Shown: in pieces, positions 34,389 to 45,300 of the stretch
Layout of the letters: every line of letters starts with the position of its first letter
How positions within the stretch are numbered: the first letter of the stretch is position 1
Source: Pelargonium nanum
Lineage: Eukaryota; Streptophyta; Magnoliopsida; Geraniales; Geraniaceae
NCBI GenBank assembly: GCA_036897485.1
Contig: JAYMTF010000037.1
Span: 1-64,000 of the forward strand
Reading direction: 5' to 3'
DNA: 64,000 bases
Notes under the pieces: generated by a model
What the model was told of the DNA's origin: nothing
Databases searched by the model: none
The model's input: the letters and a program-made list of their open reading frames with translations, nothing else
Made by a program: the position numbers and the translations under genes

Positions 34389-37300
34389 ATGACTGAATTG
34401 GGCAAGGTGAGTCCGATTCTCGTTTATTTTCTATGGTTTTAGTCTTTTTTCACTTATGGGCTCTACTGTTTCTTTGTTGATATGGATTTAAATTTTAAAT
34501 TTGTTGTTTGTTTTCAACACAAATTGACATTGGATTGTTATGCTCTTATTGATTATGCTTCTGTGTAGTATGTTTGATTGAAATTTGGTCAAAATGTTGG
34601 AATTTTGGTTTGATCAATGAAAAATTAGTGCATAAAAATTTACTCTAATTGTGATTAGTGTGTGTTTGAATCCTGTACATTTGATTAGAACACTAATGAT
34701 TAGTAGTACTACTTATAGTTCAAGTGTTTGTGTAAAGGTGTTGTTGCTGTTGAGTTGTTTTGTTGGCTTCTTATGTAATGTTTTACATGTAGGAACATTT
34801 TGTAGCATCAATAATTGAGGAGGAGCGGGAGATATCGTGTTGGGGTTGTGGATTGCGCCTTATTCTTCCTTCTTCTGCCCCGGTTTTCAAGTGTGGGTGG
34901 TGTGGAGCTATAACGAATCAAAATGCACGAAAAAGTGATAACAAATGGTTCTGGTGGAGACGTGTACGTGACCGGTGTTTTGTCTGCGTCTTGTTAGCAT
35001 TTATACTATTTGTGATATGTAAGTCATGGTAGCCTCTCTTTGTTTTTTTTTTTTTTGTTGATTCTACTTTTCTCTATCACACACACGTGCGTCGCACTCA
35101 CATAACATAACAATGTTCTATTCTTGTTTTGCTTGTACACATCCTTAAAGTTTTTAGACATTGTTAGTTTAACTTTTATTGCCTAACTTTGCTAGTCTGC
35201 ATTCTAACACATGTTCACAATTCGGTGGAATTCTCGTTTTTAGGAAGAAAACTAAGAAGATCCTTTTAATTCGAAATCACAATTACCAAAAATTGCAATT
35301 TAAGTAGTGGTTATCATTCCGGAATTGATGTTTCATATCTCAGTACACTAGTGTAGTGTGTCAAAACTTGAAATATGGAAGAATTTCAGCCATCTTGGTA
35401 CTTAAATTAGCATTTCATAAATATGTCGTACTATTATCTTTGTTTCACATTATATTTATGCCTAACTTAAAATTCAGGATTGTGTCTTCCTATCTTTGTT
35501 GATGGTATTATGTTTAGAAGTAGGTATCACTTAGTGGGATTGAAGGGTAGGTTTTCTGCTTATGCCGTTCGCTATGGGTGTTCATGATTGGATCCAAACC
35601 AGTATGGTCCAGGAATGAATAAGACTAAACCGTTTTTCTATAACCTTTTCAATTAGTAGAACCTTTTTGTTTTTCTCATCACTTTTGGTACAATCTACTT
35701 TATTATTGTTCACTCAATCCACTCCAATTAATTATTTTAGTATATATATTTTCCCTATTTTTCTCTTTTAAAAAGTGGCTATATATTTACATATTTTTCT
35801 TATGGATATGAAGGATAATACGCAACACATTTAGTCTACGAATTATATGGGGTGTTCATCGGTCTGGAAACGGACCGGACCGAATTTGGCATATTTCTTG
35901 GACTGAAGACCAGACTGGACATCATTCGGTCTGGGACCAGATCGATGAACACCCTAAACTAATGAGTTCAAGAAATTGTTCGTCTTTTGCTCCCTTTTTC
36001 CTCATATTTATTCAAGTATTTTGTTCGCTTCATTGAATGATTTTCAAAGTTTATCTCTATTGACAGATATTTTGGAAAATGCAGGTGGAGGAGTGTGGGC
36101 AGTGTACCCTGTTGTTTTCTCTATCAGCTTCGTATGTGGGATATTCCATATCATCGTAACAATTTGTTTGTCAGTAACTACTATTTCCACGTTCGGCCTC
36201 GCTGCATTCCGTTGTGCTGGCAAACCCCCAACCATAGTGTGGGGTAGCTACCCAGTTGTCGGGAAAGGTGGCCTTCAGAACTATACGTTCTGTCGGCATT
36301 GTTCAAGACCAAAGTCTCCTAGGACCCATCATTGCCGTTCTTGTGGAATGTGTGTCTTGGACATGGATCATCATTGCCCATTTGTAAGTATACTTTGCAT
36401 CAAATTTAAAATTGATCTTCTGTTTATGCTTTGTGCAAATAAGTGCAATATGTGTTCATTGGAATGACTGTTTGTCTAGAGCTAGCAAATAGGCTAACGG
36501 GCCAGGCTCGGGCCTAAATGGTCCGAGCCAAAAACGCTAGTATGCCTATCAGGTCAGTTTTTGTCGGGACGGGCCAAGCTCGCTCGGGGTCGGGCCTAAT
36601 AATTCCTACATGTTTATCGGGCCACCTTTTGTTGGGCCAAGTTCGACATTGACCATTATTGTTGCCTTCAGCCCTTCGATTCCTTGTATTGAACGGTTAG
36701 AGCCTATATTATCATACATTCCTCTTTGATTCTTAGATTTGTAAGGATCATTCACAATGTGATTTACTAGACCTATATAGCTACTAAAGGATTCTTTTTA
36801 GCAAAAACCCTAAATCGATGATTGCACGACAAATGTGTAAGATCTTTCCTTAACCATGTGTGGCTGTATTATCTCTCTGAAATAGTATGCTATAAGAGAC
36901 TGAGATGTCCAAACACTGTGATACGTACTGTATCCGTTCCTGTATAAGTGCGTTTTACGGTTATTCACACAAATTTAGAAAAAATGTGAAATGACTTAAC
37001 TAACCTTATTTATGTGTCTGTAAATTCTCATTAAAATTCTTACTCCTAATTCCTCTCTTTTAAACTTGTTTTAGTGTTAGTCGTGACTACTTTTTCTTCC
37101 CCCCAGAAAAACATTGGGAACGATTAAAGGGTATAATTGGAAAGTATGATGCATTTTCTCATTGAAATTGTAGAATGACACTTATTCTGAGATAATTTTT
37201 GTTTTTCTAAAACGATACTTGTTCAGAAACGGAGATAGTATATAGAATAAGAGACGTTGATGTTCAATCTTATAATTCTCTCGCTAACCGCGTATATGTA

Positions 37301-37986
37301 CAACACATAACTACTTTTTCTTCTTTCCCGAAAAGCATTGGGAATGATTAAACGGTACAATAGGAAAGTATGAAACCTTTTTTTTTTTCAAAGTCGGAAA
37401 AGACACGTATTCAGAAATGGAGGTAGTATATAGAAAAATAGCTAGAGTTCGATCTTAAAATTTCCTCGCTAACTGCATATATATTTGCACTATGTTATTG
37501 CAGATAGGAAACTGTGTCGGGGCAGAAAATCACCAACACTTCATTGCTTTCCTCATCTCCGCTGTCACGAGCACAACATACGCTGCAGTTATGTGCGCAT
37601 ACGCGGGACTGCAGATCGCACCGCCATTGAAACCCAGACCTAATTTCCGCTTCCAAGCCTTGAGCAGCGAGACGGCTCTCAGCGCCTTTAAGGACATGAT
37701 CCTTGATTGGTTAGGCTCCGTGGTTCTTATGTCTGCAAGAGGGCTCATTCTTTTCTATCTGTTTGTTTCTAGTATTTCCGTTGCAACGGGATTGAGCGTG
37801 CTTTTGTGGCAGCAACTCTCGTACATATACGAGGGCAAAACTTACCTAGCACATTTGAGTGCTCAGGAAGGCGAAAATGCTGGCGATAAAGATTGCAACA
37901 ACGTTCTCCGGTTCTTGGGTTGCCCATACTTTGTATCGAGATACTTATCGAATTTTCAGAACTCCCGGAAGAGACACACGAAGTGA
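34389..37986 (+). CDS. PAT11: DHHC protein S-acyltransferase, PAT11 type
   Basis: Transfers palmitate to cysteines of membrane proteins through the DHHC zinc finger. Four exons, 34389-34406, 34793-35018, 36085-36383 and 37504-37986, give 341 residues in consistent phase. The N-terminus has a zinc-ribbon-like pair of cysteine knuckles, C22/C25 and C40/C43 (CWGC and CGWC), then a first membrane segment ([14 protein letters not shown] region, about 68-82) and another at about 95-125. The cysteine-rich domain has [13 protein letters not shown] and DHHC at 176-179, with Cys179 the acyl acceptor. Two more membrane segments follow DHHC. Length and the N-terminal ribbon match Arabidopsis PAT11 (At3g18620 by recall) rather than the long PATs. 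The first coding exon holds only six codons. Intron 3 contains MITE sequence. Confidence 0.92.
35573..35956. mobile_element. two GGGTGTTCA-family MITEs, head to tail, in PAT11 intron 2
   Basis: A left terminus TATGGGTGTTCA at 35573 begins one element whose right end is lost. A second, short element runs from about 35847 (GGGGTGTTCATCGGTCTGG) to 35956 (TGAACACCCTA). Interiors contain the family's GGACCGGACCG tracts. Confidence 0.6.
36476..36660. mobile_element. TAGAGCT-family MITE fragment in PAT11 intron 3
   Basis: It starts TAGAGCTAGCAAATAGG and continues with GGGCCAGGCTCGGGCC and GGGACGGGCCAAGCTCG, the usual interior of the family, but no right terminus is visible. Confidence 0.45.
36928..37490. 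mobile_element. Stowaway-like MITE with adjacent partial duplicate in PAT11 intron 3
   Basis: The left end TGTATCCGTTCCTGTATAAG pairs with the right end GAAACGGAGATAGTA near 37242. The right half, from ACTACTTTTTCTTC through GGAGGTAGTATATAG, is repeated directly after it (37087-37312 versus 37308-37490), again in tandem. Confidence 0.55.
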
Positions 37987-38988
37987 GTTTGCTTTGAGTT
38001 TTGATGATTCCGGCGAACATTTAGAAAAAAGATTTGTTGTAAGATAGATAGCAACTGTTAGTTCACTTCTGGGCTTTTTGTAAGATTCAAAAAGATGAAT
38101 TTGCAAGAACATATGTAAATTTTTGTTATATTGGTTTAGAAGTTAGAATTTTTAGCCTTTCGGCTGTTGAGATTACATGTGTTCGCGGGTCGTGCTTGAA
38201 TCGTGTTGAAAATTTAGTATTTTGCTAAATTGGTTAGTTCGAACATGACACGATTATTATTCTTGTTGAGTTACTTGAGCGTGGAACGTTAATCCGTTCA
38301 GAATAAATGGATTTAAATTACACGATTCAACACGTTAAATAAATGAGTTAAGTTTGATCTGTCGTGACCCTGTATATTTGACTCGTTTGAAAGAGTTTAT
38401 TACTAATAGGTATGTAAACAGGTTAGGTGAGGATGTCAATTTCCTCCAAATTCAACAAGAATCCGAAATCTCTAATTCGAAAAATAGAAGATGTGAAACA
38501 TGCAGTTTATTATTTCTTTCTTTTCAGTTCAACATACTTACATTTCGCTTTTTAAACGATATTAACTCATCAAATGTGTCTCACGCTAGAGGTGACAATT
38601 TAGACCCAAATAATTTTGTGGGTTTAAATTGCATAAATAGACTCTGAATACTTTTTTAGATCAAATAAGATTTTTTTTAAGAAAATTGCGGACTAGGTTA
38701 GATAAATTCACATAATTTATGTGCAAAACCCTAAACTGGCCTATAAATGGCTCGCAACCCAAATAAGTTCGAGTCTTTCAAATTAGATTAGACATTTTCA
38801 ACCAAAACCCGAATTGACACCTTTGTCTAGCATGACCCAACCATCAACAATACTTTTTATTAAATTCAAGTTTCACCCACAATAAAAGTCTAATTTACAA
38901 AAATAGACCCACAAATAGAAGTAACTACCACACAGTCTCAGTACCACTGAGCCTTTATCTCCTACGCCGCTACATCGAGCTCTCAACA
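37987..38988. other. intergenic DNA, PAT11 3' side to YLMG1
   Basis: PAT11 3'UTR to about 38160, then a TGACACGAACA-family repeat in broken form (38165-38430), AT-rich spacer, and a TAGAGGTGACAATTT element at 38587-38830. The last 100 bases are the YLMG1 leader. No coding exon seen. Confidence 0.5.
38587..38830. mobile_element. TAGAGGTGACAATT-family MITE
   Basis: The left end TAGAGGTGACAATTTAG and the right end, reverse-complemented, CAAAGGTGTCAATTCGGG match the termini of the 21.0-kb and 50.6-kb hAT-type copies. The target duplication is not clear. Confidence 0.55.
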
Positions 38989-41056
38989 ATGGCTTCGACC
39001 ATACACACACCGCTCTCTCAATCTCCTCTCTCCTGTTTCTCCGATTTTTCCCGGAAAATCTCAGCCAAACAGACCCACGCAACTGTCCTCAATGCGCACA
39101 GTGACTTCATGCTCAGTACTGCTTCGAGGTCGAGTCCGGTTCCTAGAAGAGGAGGTACAGTTTTTTGAGTCTATTTTATTTGAGTTATTTGGTTGATTTC
39201 ATGTCCTCTGTTTGGTTCCTGAGAATGTGAAAGTCGTAGCAAATTCGTAGATTAACTTGATACAGTTTTTTTTTGGTTTGCAAGTGATTTGATTGAGCTC
39301 AATTTGTTTTCATGTGCTCTGTTTGGTTCCTGAGAAAATTAGGATTACATTGAAGATGGGAACCAAGGCAATTTTGTAAATTCACATCATTGTCAAAATG
39401 TATTATAATTTTCAATCAAATGTTAAGTATCCTCTGTTTGTTTCCTGAGAAAATTAGGATTACTATGAAAATGGAAACCAAATTAATCTTATAATTTCAC
39501 ATTATTGTCAAAATGTACTATAGTTTCCAGTTAGGTGTTAATTTTAGTCTCCAATGACGGGGAGGAAAGATTTTTGGAGTTTGGGTTAAGGCGCTTGGGA
39601 TTTGATTCAATTTATTTCCAAGTGATTTGATTGAATTCAATTTGTTTTCCTTTCCTCTTTTTGGTTCCCGAGAAGAAGAAAAAAAGATTAGTATAACATT
39701 TGGGTTATGATTTTTTGTGCAAAAAAGAAGAAGAAAAGAATGGGATTTGACATTTTCCTTGATGAAGCCAATGAACAAATTTATTCTCTTAATGGATAGA
39801 ATGAGATTCTCAATCCCATTTCTTCCCGATAAAGTTATAATTGAGTGACAATTAACATTTTTTGCGTAATCATTTGTATATTTTCTAACATATTCATAAT
39901 TTAGACTTTTCGTATTTTTTGCTTAATTTTTCCAGGATAATGGGCTTCATTTAGAATCAATTCATGATGGTATATAGTAAGTTTTTGGGGATTTCAATTC
40001 TATAACTAATTAATGAGTTGTTGTATTGTGCCGTAAGAGTATTGCCGTATGGGATTTATAGTAATTTTCAGTGGATAAATGGGTTGATTTTTTATTTTGC
40101 AGGATGGTCGCCTCTCTTACCCAAGAAAGGAAATTTATATTTCTCTGTAAGTGCTCAACTGATTCCAATTCATAAATTTCTTGAAAATCTAATTATGATT
40201 CTATATCATATTATTAATTATTATTATAGCGTTAATTAAACTAAAATGTTGAACCGATAATTGAGAGTCCGTTATAGTTGTACAATTTATACTCTTAACA
40301 TGTTACTTCATGTGCAAGCTGTTTGTGTTTTTTTTGGTCTGATATCATTATAGATAATAATATGTTCCAGTGCACAACTCTGAATATATTCATCCTTCAA
40401 AGGGATACGGAGCTAGTCATATATCATGTTTATTATCATTACTGTATAAAAATGTAATAGCATCTTGAGCTTTTTGTTGAATCGGTTGTCTAATATGTTG
40501 TCGGAGCTTGTTCGGTAGTGTAAAAATGTACTAGCACTTACATTTTTACAAGCTTTTCGCCAGAACAATAATATGCGCTCCTGCAAATGATTAACTGGTT
40601 CTTTTGTGGCAGGAAAGGCTTAACCATCCTACCAAATTCAGCATGTCGTGTTGTGTGGCACCATTAGATGCAACCATTTCCATGCAGCCAATGGACAGAT
40701 TTGAGATTTCACATGTTGTCTCAGATTCCATACAACAACTAGTCCTTGCAGACCTCGATCCTGCAACAGCTAAGTTGGCAATTACAATTTTAGGGCCGTT
40801 TCTATCAGTATTTGGCTTTCTGTTCGTTTTGAGAATAGTCATGTCATGGTACCCAAAACTTCCCGTCGGAAAGTTCCCTTACGTGATAGCTTATGCTCCC
40901 ACAGAACCGATTCTCGTCCCAACGAGAAAGTTGATTCCTCCCGTTGGTGGAGTCGATGTAACTCCCGTTGTCTGGTTCGGATTGACCAGTTTCCTCAATG
41001 AAATATTATTGGGTCCTCAAGGTCTTCTTGTGCTTCTCTCCCAACAGGTAAATTGA
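38989..41056 (+). CDS. YLMG1: chloroplast YGGT family protein (YLMG1 type)
   Basis: Small membrane protein of the YggT/YlmG family; the Arabidopsis YLMG1 proteins affect chloroplast nucleoid partition. Exons 38989-39154, 40103-40146 and 40613-41056 give 217 residues in phase. The N-terminal 70 residues are Ser/Thr-rich with basic residues and few acidic ones (MASTIHTPLSQSPLSCFSDF), as in a plastid transit peptide. The conserved YGGT part runs from about 105: a hydrophobic helix (TILGPFLSVFGFLFVLRIVM), SWYPKLP, then TEPILVPTRKLIPPVGGVDV and a second helix. The C-terminus GPQGLLVLLSQQVN fits the family. The coding end and stop are duplicated in tandem, see 41017-41096. Confidence 0.93.
39155..39690 (+). 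repeat. tandem repeats at the start of YLMG1 intron 1
   Basis: Four degenerate copies of a unit of about 113 bp, each containing CTCTGTTTGGTTCCTGAGAA or a close variant, lie at 39207, 39317, 39432 and 39653. They are followed in the middle copies by AATTAGGATTAC and ATTGTCAAAATGTA. The first copy starts at the donor (GTACAGTTTTTTGAG) and a later one reads GATACAGTTTTTTTTTGG, so the duplicated unit reached the splice site. Confidence 0.8.
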
Positions 41057-41096
41057 TCAAGGTCTTCTTGTGCTTCTCTCCCAACAGGTAAATTGA
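41017..41096 (+). repeat. perfect 40-bp tandem duplication over the YLMG1 stop codon
   Basis: Positions 41017-41056 (last 12 codons plus TGA, with one base before) are repeated without change at 41057-41096. The second copy lies in the 3'UTR, so the protein is not altered. The absence of any difference argues for a very recent event or an assembly artefact. Confidence 0.95.
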
Positions 41097-41329
41097 TAAG
41101 CACCATTTTCTTTCATTGATGAATGAAAGTTAAAAATTGTAAAATGTTATGTATTTTTTGTACATCGTATAGGCGAAGAGTAACCTTAAAATCGACGTGA
41201 TTTTGGTATGAATATTCAAGCTTAGCCCTTATTTTGTAGAACTAGTGTTTTATGTCTTATGATAAATCCCGTGTTGGGAAAATATGAAGAGCTTAAACTA
41301 CGTATAGATGTAAAAGTCAAATCAATATA

Positions 41330-41700
41330 TGAGATTGACATTTTAGCACGAGAAATCCAAATTCTTATATAGTGTTGTATGATATCAGAGCAGGTTTTAG
41401 TATTGGTTTGACCCATTTGTAGAATAAAAAATGCCTACTCTATATACTTGACGAGCAAAAGACTTAAGAGGTCATCGATTGTGCACGTGTTGAAGGTACA
41501 ATAAAAGTAGCCTTGCCCAATTGTACAAAAAAGTCCATCCTTACACATGAGGGGAATGTGTCCAACCTACGATAAAATAGATGCGAAGTTCGAACATGAG
41601 TGGAAGTGATGAACATAAATCCCACATTGAAATGTGAAAAAGATCAACAGCCATTTACAGCTTGTTGCATTGTTACGAGATTCTCATTTTTTATATTTGA
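41330..41700 (+). mobile_element. possible LTR/TRIM element fossil
   Basis: GATATCAGAGCAGG at about 41380 resembles the initiator-tRNA-Met primer-binding site of plant LTR elements, and TCCCACATTGAAATGTG occurs downstream at about 41620, as in many plant LTRs. No protein-coding part. It is short, broken and old. Family assignment is tentative. Confidence 0.25.
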
Positions 41701-41762
41701 ATTCGACTTATCACAGGATCTCATACAAAGAAAAAGTTTAGCTCCTACCGCATTGTTTAAGC

Positions 41763-41983
41763 AGAGTTGACAATTTGAACTCGAATCTGTAGACAATCAA
41801 AATTCAATCCGAATATTTACAAAGTTAGGTTGCTTAAAATAGACCCGATCATATTTTAGGTCAGGGTAAATTTGCACATTTTATGCATAAAATTCACACC
41901 CTACTGAGCCGAGTTCAAGTTAGTTCTTCCCAACCTGAACATGTGAAAAAAAACAACCTAAAACCCGAATTATCAACTCTAAC
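41763..41983. mobile_element. TAGAGTTGACAATT-family MITE
   Basis: Ends AGAGTTGACAATTTGAAC and, reverse-complemented, AGAGTTGATAATTCGGG form an inverted repeat around a GGGTCGGATC-like interior. No clear target duplication. Confidence 0.6.
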
Positions 41984-42302
41984 ATATTACATGTCAATAC
42001 TTACACAATTGAATCTTGAACTACATTAGAGGCATTCAACATGGCCTGTCCTTAGATTTATTAGACATTTCATTACTAAGTGATGTGTGAAATGACGGAC
42101 AGTTTATGAATTTGTAGATCATAGGAAATCAAATTTCTACTTCACACATCATACATTTAGGCATAATCAAGAGTAGGCCAACAAGAGGCAAAAAGCTTCC
42201 ATGAACACTATAAAATCAAAATACGAAAACCTAACATCAAAAGTCATAAAGGTCACAACTTCTGTTCGTCTCCACTCGTGACGACATTGACATAAACTCC
42301 AG

Positions 42303-45300
42303 CTAAAAGTCTGCTGCAAGAAAATTCCCAGATATTGCTACCTGCATGGAGAAAACATGCTCAGCATTACACGCTATCAAACATATACACATGTATGAAT
42401 GTATGTATATAGAGAGAGTCAGCAAAACATTTAATGGCTGAGACTTGTAGCCCAGTAAAATAAAAAAAAATATGAATCCAGGTTGGAGCGAATAAGATTC
42501 TCATTTGACTAGGTGGAGTCTCACAGGTTGGAGCGAATATGATTCTCATTTAGCTCATATTTTTTATTCTCATATGTATGTGTGTGTACTTATATAAGTA
42601 TATACGTGTACATGTATGTGTATAGAGAATAAAGAATCAAAACCGTGATATTTTTGGCTTGTGTTAAGGCAAACAAATCATATCATGCCACTGCTTTATA
42701 TTACATTCATACATAACCCAACGAGTTTGTGGAGATGCTGACTGTTGGCTCCGGGTCATTTAAATTGTGTCATGACATCATTGGTGTATATATGTGTCTA
42801 TATATATAAATATATATGTAGAGAGAGTTCTTTAAATTCTCCACATACCTTCTCGCCAAGCTTAAAGGGAGGAAGACCCTTGTAGGGGCATGTACTGCAT
42901 CGAAAAGCGTCTCCTAATCCACACTGCAAAGAAGTATCACGAAACTTAAGTGGAAAAAAACTCGCACAGATGATGCCGATGAACATAACATGAAAGACAA
43001 GCATTTATAACAGTGGGCGCAAATGCGTGTCTAGCAAGTAGCGACTAAATCTAACAGTAATGTGGTTACGTAGTAAACAGTGTCATAGTAGAAGGAACAT
43101 ACGCTGCCACAATTTGATTGAGGATTCTCCAGTTGATCCATAGTCAGGCCTAGCTTTTCTACTTTCTCCTCTTCCTCGGCCCTGCCACAAGTGCAGTTTT
43201 TGCAAGCTTTCCTTGTTGGTCCAACCTCGCAATCACCAACTGCTCAAAACTTGTTATTCAATGCACAGCTCATAAATATATAAAAAATGAGGACGTGCCT
43301 TTAAAAACTTGGGGTCTTCAACCGGTCAATATCGGATCGGGGCCAGAATTGGGAAATTTTGAGGACTAGGACCGAACCGATATCAAAATGGTTCTAAACC
43401 AGACCAGACCCAGGCTAATTTTAAAAGTTACTTTAGAAAAGAAAAAAATATATACAAATTATAATTTGAGCGAATTGGGTGAGCAATAAATAGATTGTGC
43501 CAAAAGTAATAAAGAAATATATATCTATATTGTAAGAGAATAAAATATAAATAAAATTAATAATAATAATTCTGGTCCGAAGAGGAATATGAACACCCGT
43601 AAAACAAACAATAACATTGGGGCATTGTAGTGTTGTCTTACCAGGTGGCACTTGGGGCTTCTTCAAATCCTCTTCTGTTAAGAGACTATCTTCATCAATC
43701 AGATCATCGTCAATTTGAACTTTGGGTAAACTTTTGACGGTCTTCTTGAGAGAGAAGGATGAACCAATCTTCCAAGAAGGCTTCTTTGCCTTAATCTACA
43801 AGATAAAAGAAACAAATATATCACACCATAAGTGAAATGAAATCAGTAAAAAGGTAGGACAAGGCGGTGAACCTTGGCGCAATAATGAAGTTTTAGGGTT
43901 GGCAGACCCATGACTCAGCACGAATTTAAGCGGGTTTGGGTTAAACTCAATCGTGTTCGTACTTCGTGTCAAGTTCAAGTCGACCAACCCTGTCAAACCC
44001 GCCTAACCCATTTGATTAAATGGGCCGTGTAACCCATTTTAGCGACTCGTCTAAGGATAAAATGGTAGTTTTAGAACGTGTTGTGTCAATAACAACCCAT
44101 ATAAATTAAATAGGTAAAGAATGTCGGGTCAGTTGGAACCCAATTAGTTAAATACGTTGAGTATGCCATGACGTGTTTATGCAACTCATCTCGTTTAATA
44201 ATTGGTCTGTGTTGACACATTTTAACTCAACAATAAACTTTGAACACGACCTGTGAACACGAATTGTCACCCACACTTGCTACGAAGTAGAGGTAAGGCC
44301 GTGTACAGAATAACCTATATGAGACCCCACAACGATACGAGCCTCGTGAACTGGGCCACCCCATTTGTAAACGGTGAGGAAAACATTGACAATAATCACG
44401 CTGAAAGACTCATTTTTCGGAGGATTGTAATCTGGAAACTGGATACTACTTCTGATTATCAGTCTCTTTTGATCCTAAACCGAGAACTTAGAAATACGGT
44501 TGGCCAAGACATAAATTAAACCTACCCCAACAGATTGAACACCCTCAGATGGCTCTAGCTGTAGAACTTGTACTTCAAGAAACCCAGCTAACAATAATTT
44601 CCGTTCAAGAGCAGACAAGGCCTGCAATAAAACCATAATTAGATCCCAACAAGTGACAACATAAAATTGACTGAATCACAAACTGCAGAGGCATTACCTT
44701 GTCTGTTTCCCCATTAACAGATTGAGAATTATTCTGGACTAGGATTATTCCGCCTGGCTTCAACGCCCTTGAGATCTCCTCGGACAATTTTTCACTGAGA
44801 AACTCAAGTGATTTACAGACAGAGATTACTATGTCTGTAGAAGAAGACTCCACTGGCAACTGACCTAATTTAAGTCAACAGAGAAATCAGAAGGTTACTA
44901 TAATAACAATATGAAAAATTTGGAAATAATATTCCACAAAACATATTAGAATATATGTACTCAAAGCAAAATTGAACACTCATTTAATTCAATACCACAC
45001 AATTTAATGACTTGTACAGGAAAAATCACACTAGAATTTTGCACAACAAAAATCTCAGACAAAAAACTTGATCAAGAATCACTTGGACACTTATAATTAA
45101 ACATGAAGAAAGAGACAGAGAGGTAGTATATAATTAAAATTGATTACAAATGCTAGCATTTCTACTATGAAAAAGTAGAGGATCGAAACTTCCAACAAAA
45201 ATTCATGTAAATAAGAGAGAGAATTGTACTTAGAGAAGATGCTTGAGTGATAATAAGAGGGTCACAATGTTCAAGCCCTTCATTCTTGAACTTTCTGATG

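Larger units (their letters stand above)
41097..42302. other. intergenic DNA between convergent YLMG1 and DRE2
   Basis: YLMG1 3'UTR, then an LTR-element remnant (about 41330-41700), then a TAGAGTTGACAATTT-type MITE (41763-41983), then AT-rich spacer and the DRE2 3'UTR. No coding exon. Confidence 0.5.

Noticed and set aside
41330-41700. Complete retroelement
   Set aside because: Only primer-site-like and LTR-like words remain; no paired LTRs or coding could be shown.
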